Assembly: GCF_017916515.1 (NCBI RefSeq)
Contig: NZ_JAFMTA010000001.1
Location: 930,001-994,000 of the forward strand
DNA length: 64,000 nt
DNA from: Naasia sp. SYSU D00948
GTDB lineage: Bacteria; Actinomycetota; Actinomycetes; Actinomycetales; Microbacteriaceae
Direction of reading: 5' to 3'
The stretch's first letter is position 1; each line of letters opens with the position of its first letter. The notes under the pieces were generated by a model. The model was not told the origin of the DNA and made no database searches. It was given only the letters and a program-made list of their open reading frames with translations. This document shows positions 17,309 to 25,263 of this stretch, one piece after another. Both the position numbers and the translations under genes were made by a program.

Positions 17309-17314
17309 GATACT
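17309..17314 (+). promoter_or_regulatory. -10 element, leaderless candidate for the cupin gene
   Basis: GATACT lies 7 nt before the ATG at 17322, and the intervening bases (pyrimidine-rich) have no Shine-Dalgarno. Confidence 0.45.
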
Positions 17315-17321
17315 TCTCCTC

Positions 17322-17816
17322 ATGAGCACGAGCGATTCCCGGGACGATGCGCGCGCGAGCGACCCGAGGGCCGAGGAGGACCCGTCCGTCCGGGACCTGG
17401 CGGAGACGCCGGACGCGACAGCGCCGGACGGGTCCGAGGTGCGCCTCCTGGTCGCGGCGCAGGGAGGCAGCATGGCTCACTTCCGGCTCCCGCCCGGCGC
17501 GACCGCACGCGCGGTCCGCCACCGCACCGTGACCGAGCTCTGGTACGTCGTCGCCGGTCGCGGCGCCATCTGGCGCAGCTCCGAGGGGGACGGGCGCGAG
17601 GAGGACCTCTACCCCGGCCGCAGCATCGCCATCCCGGTGGGGACGACGTTCCAGTTCCGCGCGATCGGCGACGCTCCTCTCGACGTCGTCGGGGTCACGA
17701 TGCCGCCCTGGCCGGGGAACGACGAGGCCGCGCCGGCCGACGGCCCCTGGTCGCCGACCGTGGCCCCGCGGTCGCCCGGTGCCGAGAAGGACGAGCCGGG
17801 GGTCACCACAGCATGA
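17322..17816 (+). CDS. cupin-domain protein, function unknown
   Basis: A 164-residue protein. A charged, probably disordered head (1-45) is followed by one cupin beta-barrel: MAHFRLPPGATARAVRHRTVTELWYVVAG resembles cupin motif 1, and PGRSIAIPVGTTFQFRAIG resembles motif 2 (PxG-x5-P). A His/Glu set suggests a metal site, but substrate and reaction cannot be told. The last 14 bp overlap the convergent metalloprotease gene. It follows the photolyase by 29 nt but has its own -10 element. Confidence 0.75.
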   Translation: MSTSDSRDDARASDPRAEEDPSVRDLAETPDATAPDGSEVRLLVAAQGGSMAHFRLPPGATARAVRHRTVTELWYVVAGRGAIWRSSEGDGREEDLYPGRSIAIPVGTTFQFRAIGDAPLDVVGVTMPPWPGNDEAAPADGPWSPTVAPRSPGAEKDEPGVTTA

Positions 17817-18879
17817 CGGCCGACCGCCCCGACGCTCCCGCGTAGTAGAGGCGCACGCGGACGACGTACCGCCGGCCGGCGAACAGCTTGACCTTGACCA
17901 GGGCGTTCCGGTCCTCGCCGCTGTCGTCGTCCCCGGCGAGGAAGCGCAGCTCGCCGTCAACCTCCTCGAACAGCACGAGGACGACGTCCGACTCGCCGAA
18001 CGTGCCGATGCTGTATTCGCGGCTCGCGTCCGGCCTGATCGCCGCGTCGAACTGCTCGGTCGGCTGCAGGTCGAGCGGCATCGAGACGAACGGCTCGAGC
18101 AGCGGGAGCTCCTCCGCCTGGCCTCCCGGGTACCAGGTGCGCACGAACTGCCTGTCGAGGTCCGACAGTGTGCCGGGCGGGTAGATGCCCTCGCGGTAGC
18201 CCTCGGGGGAGATCACCAGTCCTCCGGGGAACTCGTACTCCATGACCGAGTTCGGGTCCCAGTTCGAGCCCGTGACCTCGCCCGGAGACAGCTTGCGCAG
18301 GACGTTCTGGTAGACCTTCTCCCGATCCCAGCTGTTGGGCGGGCCGCCGAGGTAGGCGTACACGGCCTCCTCGTCCCAGACGATCCCTGCGTTCGGGTTC
18401 TGGTGCTCGTGCGGCATCCCCAGCGCGTGCCCGATCTCGTGCAGGGCGGTGGAGCGTCCCTGCATCGAGGTCAGATCCCAGCCGAAGTTCATGGTCCGCT
18501 CCGTCTGGCTGATCTGGAGCGCGTCGCGCCCGAGGTACGACCACGACCCGTCCCCCTGCACGAAGCCGATCCGGAGCTCCGCCTCGGACGCGGCGGCGAC
18601 CTCGGTGAACCGGAGTCCGATCCCGACGGACTTCCACTCGTCGAACGCGTCGCGGACCGCCTGCTCCTGCTCGGCTCCGCCCGGTGCGGAGGCGAGGAAG
18701 TGGTAGTGGAGGACCGTGCCGTTCACCCACTGGCTGCGCCCCTGGATGATCGCCTCGTAGCGGGGGGCGGGCATCCCGGGCGGCTGCGCCGGCAGGGAGC
18801 GCGGCTTCAGCGCGCAGTACTGCAGCGTGCCCGCCGAGCTGCGGTCGGCGTCCGTGTCGGTGGGAGCGGTCTGGACCAC
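17803..18879 (-). CDS. astacin-like zinc metalloprotease (M12 family)
   Basis: A 358-residue metzincin. The zinc site is HEIGHALGMPHEH (HExxHxxGxxH, about residues 147-159), and the Met-turn is SVMEYEF, both as in M12A/astacin-type peptidases. The C-terminal 130 residues form a possible beta-sandwich. I prefer the GTG at 18879, which has AGAGGAG 6 nt upstream, over a TTG 13 codons earlier that overlaps the putative -10 TACATT (18917-18922). No signal peptide or transmembrane segment is visible from either start, which is unusual for this family. Substrate unknown. Confidence 0.82.
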   Translation of the reverse strand: MVQTAPTDTDADRSSAGTLQYCALKPRSLPAQPPGMPAPRYEAIIQGRSQWVNGTVLHYHFLASAPGGAEQEQAVRDAFDEWKSVGIGLRFTEVAAASEAELRIGFVQGDGSWSYLGRDALQISQTERTMNFGWDLTSMQGRSTALHEIGHALGMPHEHQNPNAGIVWDEEAVYAYLGGPPNSWDREKVYQNVLRKLSPGEVTGSNWDPNSVMEYEFPGGLVISPEGYREGIYPPGTLSDLDRQFVRTWYPGGQAEELPLLEPFVSMPLDLQPTEQFDAAIRPDASREYSIGTFGESDVVLVLFEEVDGELRFLAGDDDSGEDRNALVKVKLFAGRRYVVRVRLYYAGASGRSAVMLW

Positions 18880-18916
18880 GGGAGGCTCCTCTCGGAAGTC
18901 GGTGTCGAGCGCCGCC

Positions 18917-18922
18917 AATGTA
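18917..18922 (-). promoter_or_regulatory. -10 element of the metalloprotease gene
   Basis: TACATT on the minus strand. With the GTG start at 18879 this gives a leader of about 30 nt containing the Shine-Dalgarno AGAGGAG. Confidence 0.35.
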
Positions 18923-19054
18923 GGACGCGGCGGACGTGCCGCGCCATGGACCTCCGGCCCTCGATCTTCCGCCGGTTGCGCCGATGCGCCGGTCGTGCGG
19001 ACAGCTGCGGGTGGCGTACGGGGATGCGACCGTCGAGCAGCACCCGCGCGAGCC

Positions 19055-20107
19055 CTACTTCTCGATGCGGTTGCCGCTCTCGTCCCAGTGCTCGGCCACC
19101 TTCTTGGACGGCTGCACCCGGGGCGGCTCGCCCGGCATCTTCGGGTAGTCGGGCGGGTACGGCATCTCGCCCTGCCCGTTCGCCAGGTCGCGCTCCCACC
19201 ACTCGAGCAGGACGTCGAGGGCGCCGACGGTCTCCCCCAGGCCGGCCCACGCGTCGCCGCGCTCGGCGACGATCCCGGGGACCGTGCGCACGGTGAAGTC
19301 GCCCGGCTCGACCTGGCCGAGATCCTCCCAGCGGATCGGCATGGACACCGTCGCTCCCGCTGTCGCCCGGGGGCTGTAGGCGCCCGCGATGGTGCGGTCC
19401 CGCGCGGCCTGGTTGAAGTCGACGAAGACGCGCTCGCCGCGCTCCTCCTTCCACCACGCCGTGGTGACGCGGTCGGGCATCCGCCGCTCCAGCTCGCGGG
19501 CTGCGGCGATGACGGCGTGGCGCACGGCGATGTAGTCGTGCTCGGGACGGATGGGGGCGAAGACGTGGATGCCGCGGTTGCCGGAGGTCTTGACGTACGG
19601 CTCGATGCCCGCCTCGCGCAACACCTCCCGCAGCTCGAGTGCGGCCGGAACGGCGTCGGCGAAGCCCCGGCCGGGCTGCGGGTCGAGGTCGAGGCGGAGC
19701 TGGTCCGGGTGGTCCGTGTCCAGCGTCCGGGCCGGCCAGGGGTGGAACACGACCGTGTTCATCTGGACCATCCACACCGCCGCCGCGGGCTCGTCGACGA
19801 CGAGCATCGGATGCACGCGCTTGCTGGGGAAGGTGACCGGGACCTCACGGATGAACTCCGGCTTGCCCTTCGGCGGGTTCTTCGAGAAGAACATCTCGCC
19901 CTGGACGCTGTCGGGGTAGCGCTGGAGGGCGACCGGGCGATCGCCGATCGCGCGGACGAAGGCGTCGCCGACTGCGACGACGTATCGGGCGAGGTCGAGC
20001 TTCGTGACGCCGGCGCCCGGCCAGATCACCCGGGACGGGCTGGAGATCCGCATCTCGCGATCCCCCTGAGGCCCCGAAACGGTCAGGGTGGTCGCCTCGC
20101 TGGCCAT
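19055..20107 (-). CDS. LigD-type polymerase/primase domain protein (PrimPol, stand-alone)
   Basis: A 350-residue archaeo-eukaryotic primase-fold polymerase, equivalent to the PolDom of LigD. Visible: the divalent-metal motif LRLDLDP, KTSGNRGIHVFAPI (nucleotide and 5'-phosphate binding), and the later ERVFVDFNQAARDRTIAGAYS. No ligase or 3'-phosphoesterase domain is attached and no ku gene is seen in the window, so a role in short-gap repair with the nearby LigC is likelier than complete end joining (inference). The start ATG has TAGGGT 6 nt upstream. It lies just beyond the rplQ terminator. Confidence 0.88.
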   Translation of the reverse strand: MASEATTLTVSGPQGDREMRISSPSRVIWPGAGVTKLDLARYVVAVGDAFVRAIGDRPVALQRYPDSVQGEMFFSKNPPKGKPEFIREVPVTFPSKRVHPMLVVDEPAAAVWMVQMNTVVFHPWPARTLDTDHPDQLRLDLDPQPGRGFADAVPAALELREVLREAGIEPYVKTSGNRGIHVFAPIRPEHDYIAVRHAVIAAARELERRMPDRVTTAWWKEERGERVFVDFNQAARDRTIAGAYSPRATAGATVSMPIRWEDLGQVEPGDFTVRTVPGIVAERGDAWAGLGETVGALDVLLEWWERDLANGQGEMPYPPDYPKMPGEPPRVQPSKKVAEHWDESGNRIEK

Positions 20108-20113
20108 GGCGAC

Positions 20114-20119
20114 ACCCTA
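20114..20119 (-). promoter_or_regulatory. -10 element, leaderless candidate for the polymerase-domain gene
   Basis: TAGGGT lies 6 nt before the ATG at 20107, immediately downstream of the rplQ terminator hairpin. Confidence 0.45.
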
Positions 20120-20129
20120 GCGAAACGCG

Positions 20130-20162
20130 AACTGCCCGGTTCCACAGGGGAACCGGGCAGTT
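20130..20162 (-). terminator. terminator of the alpha ribosomal operon (after rplQ)
   Basis: A perfect 14-bp stem AACTGCCCGGTTCC / GGAACCGGGCAGTT with a 5-nt loop, 20 nt past the rplQ stop. A short T-rich stretch (CGTTTCG) follows on the minus strand. It separates rplQ from the polymerase-domain gene. Confidence 0.85.
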
Positions 20163-20181
20163 CAGCGAGGGGAGCCGGAGG

Positions 20182-20817
20182 CTACTTCTTGTCCTCGGCG
20201 ACCTCGGCGGCGTCGGTCTCGACCTCGGTCGCGGCGGGCGTGGGCTCCTCGGCCGGAGTCGGCTCGGAGGTCTCCACCGTCTCGGTCGACTCCACGGGAG
20301 CGTCCTCGGCGCCACCGGCGGCCTCGTCGACCACGGCCTCCTGCTCGGTGACCGCGTCATCCGCGGCGGGCGCCTCGGCAGCGGGAGCCTCGGCAGCGGG
20401 AGCCGCGGCCGCACCGCGCGAGCGGCGCGTCGTCGCCGGAGCGGACGCCTTCGGAGTCACCGGCTCGAGAACGAGCTCGATCACGGCGAGCGGCGCGTTG
20501 TCGCCCTTGCGGAAGCCGGTCTTCGTGATGCGGGTGTAGCCGCCCGGACGGTCCGCGACGAGCGGCGCGATCTCGGTGAAGAGCTCGTGCACGGCGCTCT
20601 TGTCGCGGACGACGGTCAGCACCCGGCGGCGCGCGTGCAGGTCGCCGCGCTTCGCGAAGGTGACGAGACGCTCGGCGAGCGGCTGGAGGCGCTTCGCCTT
20701 GGTCTCGGTCGTGGTGATCGACTTGTGCGTGAACAGTGCGGTCGCGAGGTTCGCGAGCAGGAGGCGCTCATGCGCCGGGCCGCCCCCGAGACGGGGACCC
20801 TTGGCTGGTCTGGGCAT
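20182..20817 (-). CDS. rplQ: 50S ribosomal protein L17 with long acidic C-terminal tail
   Basis: L17 binds near the polypeptide exit tunnel. Residues 1-120 form the normal core ([39 protein letters not shown]). The last 90 residues are an Ala/Glu/Pro/Thr-rich low-complexity tail with AAEAP repeats, making this 211-residue protein much longer than the usual 120-130. Similar tails are known in actinobacterial L17. Last gene of the alpha operon. Confidence 0.97.
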   Translation of the reverse strand: MPRPAKGPRLGGGPAHERLLLANLATALFTHKSITTTETKAKRLQPLAERLVTFAKRGDLHARRRVLTVVRDKSAVHELFTEIAPLVADRPGGYTRITKTGFRKGDNAPLAVIELVLEPVTPKASAPATTRRSRGAAAAPAAEAPAAEAPAADDAVTEQEAVVDEAAGGAEDAPVESTETVETSEPTPAEEPTPAATEVETDAAEVAEDKK

Positions 20818-20848
20818 TGTCTATTCCTCGTTGATCAGGACGCGAACG

Positions 20849-21838
20849 TCAGTTCTCGTCGTCGTCGTAGCCGCTGAAGTAGTGGGCGCCGTCGAAGCCG
20901 GGGACGGCGTCCTTGAGGGAGAGGCCCAGCTCGACGAGCTTGTCCTTCACCTCGTCCACGGACTTCTGCCCGAAGTTGCGGATGTTCATCAGCTGCGTCT
21001 CCGAGAGGGCGACGAGCTCGCTCACCGTGTTGATGCCCTCGCGCTTGAGGCAGTTGTAGGACCGGACCGAGAGGTCGAGGTCCTCGATCGGCATCGACAG
21101 CTCGGAGCTGAGGACGGCGTCGACCGGGGCGGGGCCGATCTCGATGCCCTCGGCGGCGGTGTTCAGCTCGCGGGCGAGGCCGAACAGCTCGGTGAGGGTG
21201 CGGCCGGCGGACGCGATCGCGTCGCGCGGGCTGATCGCGGGCTTCGTCTCCACATCGACCACGAGGCGGTCGAAGTCGGTGCGCTCACCGGCACGCGTCG
21301 CCTCGACGCGGTAGGTGACCTTGAGGACCGGCGAGTAGATGGAGTCGATCGGGATCTGCCCGGCCTCGGAGAACTCGCTGCGGTTCTGCGCGGCGGACAC
21401 GTAGCCGCGGCCGCGCTCGATCGTCAGCTCGAGGTCGAACTTCGCCTTGTCGTTGAGCGTCGCGATGACGAGGTCCGGGTTGTGGATCTCGACGCCCGCC
21501 GGGGCGGAGATGTCGGCGGCGGTGACGGGGCCGGCGCTCTGCTTGCGCAGGTAGGCGGTGATCGGCTCGTCGTGCTCGCTGGAGACGACCAGGTTCTTGA
21601 TGTTGAGGATGATCTCGGTGACATCCTCCTTCACGCCGGGGATGGTCGTGAACTCGTGCTGCACGCCCTCGATCCGGATGCTCGTGACCGCGGCACCCGG
21701 GATGGACGAGAGGAGCGTGCGGCGGAGGGAGTTGCCGAGGGTGTAACCGAAGCCCGGCTCGAGCGGCTCGATGACGAACCGGGAGCGGAATTCCGCGATG
21801 TTTTCTTCGACGAGCGTCGGTCGCTGTGCGATGAGCAC
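20849..21838 (-). CDS. rpoA: DNA-directed RNA polymerase subunit alpha
   Basis: A 329-residue alpha subunit. The N-terminal domain (dimerisation, beta/beta' binding) carries [26 protein letters not shown] linker follows, then the C-terminal UP-element/activator domain ([34 protein letters not shown]). It starts with GTG. A 145-nt gap to rpsK holds two hairpins and a possible promoter, so expression may not depend only on read-through. Confidence 0.99.
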   Translation of the reverse strand: MLIAQRPTLVEENIAEFRSRFVIEPLEPGFGYTLGNSLRRTLLSSIPGAAVTSIRIEGVQHEFTTIPGVKEDVTEIILNIKNLVVSSEHDEPITAYLRKQSAGPVTAADISAPAGVEIHNPDLVIATLNDKAKFDLELTIERGRGYVSAAQNRSEFSEAGQIPIDSIYSPVLKVTYRVEATRAGERTDFDRLVVDVETKPAISPRDAIASAGRTLTELFGLARELNTAAEGIEIGPAPVDAVLSSELSMPIEDLDLSVRSYNCLKREGINTVSELVALSETQLMNIRNFGQKSVDEVKDKLVELGLSLKDAVPGFDGAHYFSGYDDDEN

Positions 21839-21864
21839 TGTGTATTCCTTTCGAAAGAGTGTCC

Positions 21865-21895
21865 GCTATATGACACTTCCGAGGTTGGGTGTGAA
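21865..21895 (-). promoter_or_regulatory. possible rpoA promoter
   Basis: Minus strand TTCACA (21890-21895), 19-nt spacer, TATAGC (21865-21870), in the rpsK-rpoA gap after two hairpins. The spacer is at the long limit, so this is tentative. Confidence 0.35.
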
Positions 21896-21910
21896 GTTGT
21901 GAAGCCTGCA

Positions 21911-21964
21911 GGCGCGGTCAGACGCGCCGAAACGCCCGGTGGCGAGGCGCAGGGCCCTCGCCAC
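21911..21964 (-). other. two hairpins in the rpsK-rpoA gap
   Basis: Minus strand order: stem GTGGCGAGG / CCTCGCCAC (9 bp, 21939-21964, 8-nt loop), then GGCGCG / CGCGCC (6 bp, 21911-21928, 6-nt loop). The first is 20 nt past the rpsK stop, in terminator or attenuator position. Confidence 0.6.
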
Positions 21965-21983
21965 TCAGGCGGTGGCGGAATCG

Positions 21984-22385
21984 TCAGACGCGGCGGCGCT
22001 TGGGCGGCCGGCAGCCGTTGTGCGCCTGAGGCGTGACGTCGTTGATCGAGCCGACCTCGAGGCCCGCGGCTTGGAGCGAGCGGATGGCCGTCTCGCGGCC
22101 CGAGCCCGGGCCCTTCACGAAGACGTCCACCTTCTTCATGCCGTGCTCCTGCGCCTGGCGCGCGGCGGACTCGGCGGCGAGCTGCGCGGCGAACGGGGTC
22201 GACTTGCGGCTGCCCTTGAAGCCGACGCCGCCCGAGGACGCCCAGCTGATCACGGCGCCGGTGGTGTCGGTGATGGAAACGATCGTGTTGTTGAACGTCG
22301 ACTTGATGTGGGCCTGACCCACAGCGATGTTCTTCTTCTCCTTGCGGCGCGGCTTGCGGCCGGCGCTCGCCTTGGGTGCTGCCAT
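21984..22385 (-). CDS. rpsK: 30S ribosomal protein S11
   Basis: A platform protein near the mRNA exit. The 133 residues show [42 protein letters not shown] and the C-terminal [19 protein letters not shown] of S11. An N-terminal basic extension ([13 protein letters not shown]) precedes the core. Between rpsM and rpoA in the alpha operon. Confidence 0.99.
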   Translation of the reverse strand: MAAPKASAGRKPRRKEKKNIAVGQAHIKSTFNNTIVSITDTTGAVISWASSGGVGFKGSRKSTPFAAQLAAESAARQAQEHGMKKVDVFVKGPGSGRETAIRSLQAAGLEVGSINDVTPQAHNGCRPPKRRRV

Positions 22386-22445
22386 GTGGCTCTGCTCTCC
22401 TGAAACTTCGGAACCGGGTTGCGGTGCGGCGGATGCCGCAGCCTG

Positions 22446-22826
22446 CTACTTGCGGCCGGCCTTCTTCTTGCCGGCGACGGTGCGCTTCGGGCCCTTGCGG
22501 GTGCGCGCGTTGGTCTTGGTGCGCTGACCGCGCACGGGCAGGCCGCGGCGGTGACGCAGGCCCTCGTAGCTGCCGATCTCGACCTTGCGGCGGATGTCGG
22601 CGGCGACCTCGCGACGGAGGTCACCCTCCACCTTGAACGTGCCTTCGATGTGGTCGCGGAGAGCGACGAGCTGGTCGTCGGTCAGGTCCTTGACCCGGAT
22701 GTCGCCGCTGATCCCGGTGACGCTGAGCGTCTGGAGGGCGCGGGTACGGCCGATGCCGTAGATGTACGTGAGGGCGACCTCCACGCGCTTGTCGCGCGGG
22801 ATGTCGACGCCGGCGAGACGTGCCAT
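22446..22826 (-). CDS. rpsM: 30S ribosomal protein S13
   Basis: A head protein contacting P-site tRNA and the L5 bridge. The 126 residues include [22 protein letters not shown]-type start, [33 protein letters not shown] and a Lys/Arg-rich tail. The 167-nt leader before it contains two clear hairpins, unusual inside a ribosomal operon. Confidence 0.98.
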   Translation of the reverse strand: MARLAGVDIPRDKRVEVALTYIYGIGRTRALQTLSVTGISGDIRVKDLTDDQLVALRDHIEGTFKVEGDLRREVAADIRRKVEIGSYEGLRHRRGLPVRGQRTKTNARTRKGPKRTVAGKKKAGRK

Positions 22827-22993
22827 GTCTGGCTACTCCTTGCAGAAGTTCGGAGGTGTGGAGCGGATCCGGTGCCCGGGCCTCCGACCCGAGGTGTCCC
22901 CCACTTCCGTGGGTTCTGGAACCGCCTGATTTCTATTGAGTTGGAAACGACCGGAATCGGGAGCCCGGAGACTCCCGATTCCCGGAAGCTTGT
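22827..22993 (-). promoter_or_regulatory. structured rpmJ-rpsM intercistronic region
   Basis: Minus strand: an 11-bp perfect stem GGAATCGGGAG / CTCCCGATTCC (22953-22982, 8-nt loop) begins 11 nt after the rpmJ stop. Then CCCAC-GGAA-GTGGG (22909-22922) forms a 5-bp stem with a GNRA-type tetraloop. The first looks like an attenuator or terminator, the second like a structured leader element. No firm promoter is seen. Confidence 0.6.
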
Positions 22994-23107
22994 TCAGCCC
23001 TGCCGCTGCTTGTGCCGGGGGTTCTCGCAGATCACCATGACCTTGCCATGGCGGCGGATCACCTTGCACTTGTCGCAGATGCGCTTGACGCTGGGGTTGA
23101 CCTTCAT
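22994..23107 (-). CDS. rpmJ: 50S ribosomal protein L36 (zinc-binding type)
   Basis: A 37-residue protein, read directly from the minus strand: it begins [14 protein letters not shown] and ends NPRHKQRQG. The zinc ligands are Cys11, Cys14, Cys27 and His32, so this is the zinc-dependent form rather than the Cys-free paralogue induced under zinc limitation. It lies 65 nt after infA, in the usual infA-rpmJ-rpsM order. Confidence 0.98.
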   Translation of the reverse strand: MKVNPSVKRICDKCKVIRRHGKVMVICENPRHKQRQG

Positions 23108-23172
23108 GTTCTTTCCTTCGCTGGCCTCGTGCCTCTCTCCGGCGGAGAGGGGCCGTTCCTTTCCAGCAGCTG

Positions 23173-23394
23173 CTACTTGTAGCGGTAGACGATCCGGCCG
23201 CGCGTCAGGTCGTAGGGGCTGAGCTCGACGATCACCCGGTCCTCCGGGAGGATCCGGATGTAGTGCTGTCGCATCTTGCCCGAGATGTGGGCGAGGACCT
23301 TGTGTCCGTTGCTCAGCTCGACGCGGAACATCGCGTTGGGCAGAGCTTCGAGCACCGAGCCCTCGATCTCGATTACGCCGTCCTTCTTGGCCAT
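23173..23394 (-). CDS. infA: translation initiation factor IF-1
   Basis: A 73-residue OB-fold protein that occupies the 30S A site during initiation. The sequence [20 protein letters not shown], then [13 protein letters not shown] and [12 protein letters not shown], is fully canonical. The start ATG has GTGAGG upstream. In many actinobacteria infA follows adk and map; here the mannitol PTS operon precedes it instead, so infA needs its own promoter (a TAGGAT -10 at 23527-23532 is a weak candidate). Confidence 0.99.
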   Translation of the reverse strand: MAKKDGVIEIEGSVLEALPNAMFRVELSNGHKVLAHISGKMRQHYIRILPEDRVIVELSPYDLTRGRIVYRYK

Positions 23395-23526
23395 AGCCTC
23401 ACTTCAATGCAAGCAGAATCTGCTGGTCGTGCGGGATGATTGCGATGCCGCCCCAGCGCACGACGAGACGATTGACTCGCTGACGAAGAGGGGGATGGAC
23501 CTAGGCGGTCCGGGCACCAACGAGCA

Positions 23527-23532
23527 ATCCTA
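23527..23532 (-). promoter_or_regulatory. possible -10 element of the infA (alpha) operon
   Basis: TAGGAT on the minus strand, 130 nt upstream of infA in the 210-nt gap after mtlD. No good -35 at 16-19 nt is visible, so the assignment is weak. Confidence 0.3.
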
Positions 23533-23580
23533 GGTGAAAACCGGCGCAGACGCCAGCCGACCCGCTCAAGCTCGTCAGGA

Positions 23581-23614
23581 GAGGGAACGCGGGGTCCCCT
23601 CGGCCTATTCCCTC
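23581..23614 (-). terminator. possible terminator at the end of mtlD
   Basis: GAGGGAA / TTCCCTC (7 bp) encloses a GC-rich loop with its own GGGGACCCC palindrome. One arm lies in the last codons of mtlD. Weak: there is no U-tract. Confidence 0.3.
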
Positions 23615-24762
23615 CCGGCCGCGCGGGCAGCCCGGGCCGCGTCGACGGCCTCTTCGACCTGGGCGAGCAGGGGCGACCCCGGTTCGAGTCCCGTGATCTC
23701 CTGCGCCAGGTCGGCGGAGGGCCGATCGCCGGCGAGCAGCTCCTGCAGGCGGACGCTCTCCTGGTCCTCGGGCACGTCGAAGCGGAGGGCCGCGCCGATC
23801 GCCCGGACCAGCGCGTCCGCGCTCCTCCCCCGCTCCACGAGCTCCGCGGCGGGGCCGACGAAGCGCTCGTGACGGCTCAGCTTGCGCAGCGGCGCCCTGC
23901 CCACCCGTTCCACCGTGTCGGACAGGGCGGGGTTGGCGAAGCGATCCAGGTTCTTCCGCAGGTACTTCTCCTGCTGCTCAGCGGGGAAGCCGTGCTTCGC
24001 GACGAGGAGCTCCTTGGTCTCGGCGAGCACCGCCTCCACCTCCGAGGCGACCTCGGGGATCGCGAGGGCATCGACGAGCGTGTGGGCGCCGCGCACGAAG
24101 CCGTGGTACGCGAGCGTGGCGTGACCGGTGTTGACGGTGAAGAGCTTCCGCTCGATGTAGGGGCGGAGGTCGTCGACGAAGGTCGCGTCGGGGATGTCCG
24201 GGACCTTCCCTCCGAAGGGTCGCTTCTCGATGACCCACTCGAAGAAGTCCTCGACCGTGACGTCGAGGCCGGCGTCCGGGTCCTGGCCGGGCACGATCCG
24301 GTCCACCGCGGTGTTCGCGAACACGGCCTTGCGCAGCACGGACTCGTCGACGAGCATCTCGATCTCCTCGCGGAGGAGGTCGGTGGCGCCGATCGCGTTC
24401 TCGCAGGCCATCACCTGCAGCGGGGCGGCCCCGGGCTTGCGGGCGCGCAGACCCTCGGCGATGACCGGGGCGATGAACTTCAGGATGCTCGGACCGACCG
24501 CGGTGGTGACGACGTCGGCGGTGGCCACCTCCCGGACGACCTCGGCCTCGGCACTCCGGCTGTTGAGGGCGCGGTAGTTCGTGACGGTCCACTCCCGCGC
24601 CTCAGGCCCCACCTCGTGCACGCGGTAGCTCGGGGTGGCGGCCAGCGCGTCGATGAGCTCGGCGTTGACGTCCGCGAAGACGACCTCGTACCCGGCGTTG
24701 TGCAGGATCAGGCCGACGAACCCACGCCCGATGTTGCCGGCCCCGAAGTGGACCGCCTTCAC
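23605..24762 (-). CDS. mtlD: mannitol-1-phosphate 5-dehydrogenase
   Basis: Oxidises mannitol-1-P to fructose-6-P with NAD. The 385 residues begin [17 protein letters not shown]-type Rossmann motif. [10 protein letters not shown], the catalytic-region [16 protein letters not shown] and the C-terminal helical domain are as in MtlD of the polyol dehydrogenase family. The GTG start overlaps the EIIA stop (GTGA), so it is coupled to mtlF. Last gene of the ptsH-ptsI-mtlA-mtlF-mtlD operon. Confidence 0.97.
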   Translation of the reverse strand: MKAVHFGAGNIGRGFVGLILHNAGYEVVFADVNAELIDALAATPSYRVHEVGPEAREWTVTNYRALNSRSAEAEVVREVATADVVTTAVGPSILKFIAPVIAEGLRARKPGAAPLQVMACENAIGATDLLREEIEMLVDESVLRKAVFANTAVDRIVPGQDPDAGLDVTVEDFFEWVIEKRPFGGKVPDIPDATFVDDLRPYIERKLFTVNTGHATLAYHGFVRGAHTLVDALAIPEVASEVEAVLAETKELLVAKHGFPAEQQEKYLRKNLDRFANPALSDTVERVGRAPLRKLSRHERFVGPAAELVERGRSADALVRAIGAALRFDVPEDQESVRLQELLAGDRPSADLAQEITGLEPGSPLLAQVEEAVDAARAARAAGRE

Positions 24763-25199
24763 GCGGCGTCCTCGCTCAGGTCGCCGAGCAGGTCGAGCAG
24801 CTCCTCCGGCGTCTTCGCGGCGAGCAGCTTCTCCACGTCGTCCTCCTCGCTGAACACGAGCGCGAGCTTGCTGAGGATGCCGAGGTGCTCGTTGTTCTGA
24901 CCGGCGATGCCGATCACGAACCGGACCTCGTTCCCCGCCCAGTCGAGGGGGGAGTCGTACCGGATGATGGCGAGCGCCGAGCGGAGGATCTCGTCCTTCG
25001 ACTCGTTCGTGCCGTGCGGGATGGCGAGGTAGTTGCCCATGTACGTCGACACGGTCCTCTCCCGGTCGAACATCGCGTCGACGTAGGCGGGCTGCACCGC
25101 CCCCGCGGAGACGAGCATGGCGCCCACGTCGCGGATCGCGTCGTCGCGGTTGGTGGCGGTTCCGTGCAGGTCGATCCGGTCGAGCTCGAGAACGCTCAT
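24759..25199 (-). CDS. mtlF: mannitol-specific PTS enzyme IIA (MtlF-type)
   Basis: A 146-residue phosphocarrier that passes phosphate from HPr to EIIB-Mtl. The phosphorylated His is in [11 protein letters not shown] (H62), and [18 protein letters not shown] is the second conserved region of the PTS EIIA type-2 domain. It is a free protein rather than fused to EIICB as in E. coli MtlA. A large hairpin (25218-25258) lies between it and mtlA and may set their relative dosage. Confidence 0.95.
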   Translation of the reverse strand: MSVLELDRIDLHGTATNRDDAIRDVGAMLVSAGAVQPAYVDAMFDRERTVSTYMGNYLAIPHGTNESKDEILRSALAIIRYDSPLDWAGNEVRFVIGIAGQNNEHLGILSKLALVFSEEDDVEKLLAAKTPEELLDLLGDLSEDAA

Positions 25200-25217
25200 G
25201 GTCTCTCCTCCTTCTCC

Positions 25218-25258
25218 GGACGGCTGCGGGGAGAGCCGAGGCCCTCCCCGCAGCGTCC
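25218..25258 (-). other. strong hairpin between mtlA and mtlF
   Basis: CTGCGGGGAG / CTCCCCGCAG (10 bp perfect), extended by GGACG / CGTCC with one bulged base, and a 10-nt loop. It starts 6 nt after the mtlA stop. It is probably an RNA stabiliser or partial terminator within the operon, since mtlF and mtlD downstream lack another visible promoter. Confidence 0.75.
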
Positions 25259-25263
25259 GTCTC

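Noticed and set aside
14840-20107. A non-homologous end-joining (Ku-LigD) locus
   Set aside because: Ligase and polymerase domains are separate genes on opposite strands about 3 kb apart, and no ku gene is seen.
23678-23695. T-arm-like GGTTCGAGTCC suggesting a tRNA
   Set aside because: It lies inside the mtlD coding sequence, and no acceptor stem, D-arm or anticodon arm can be built around it.
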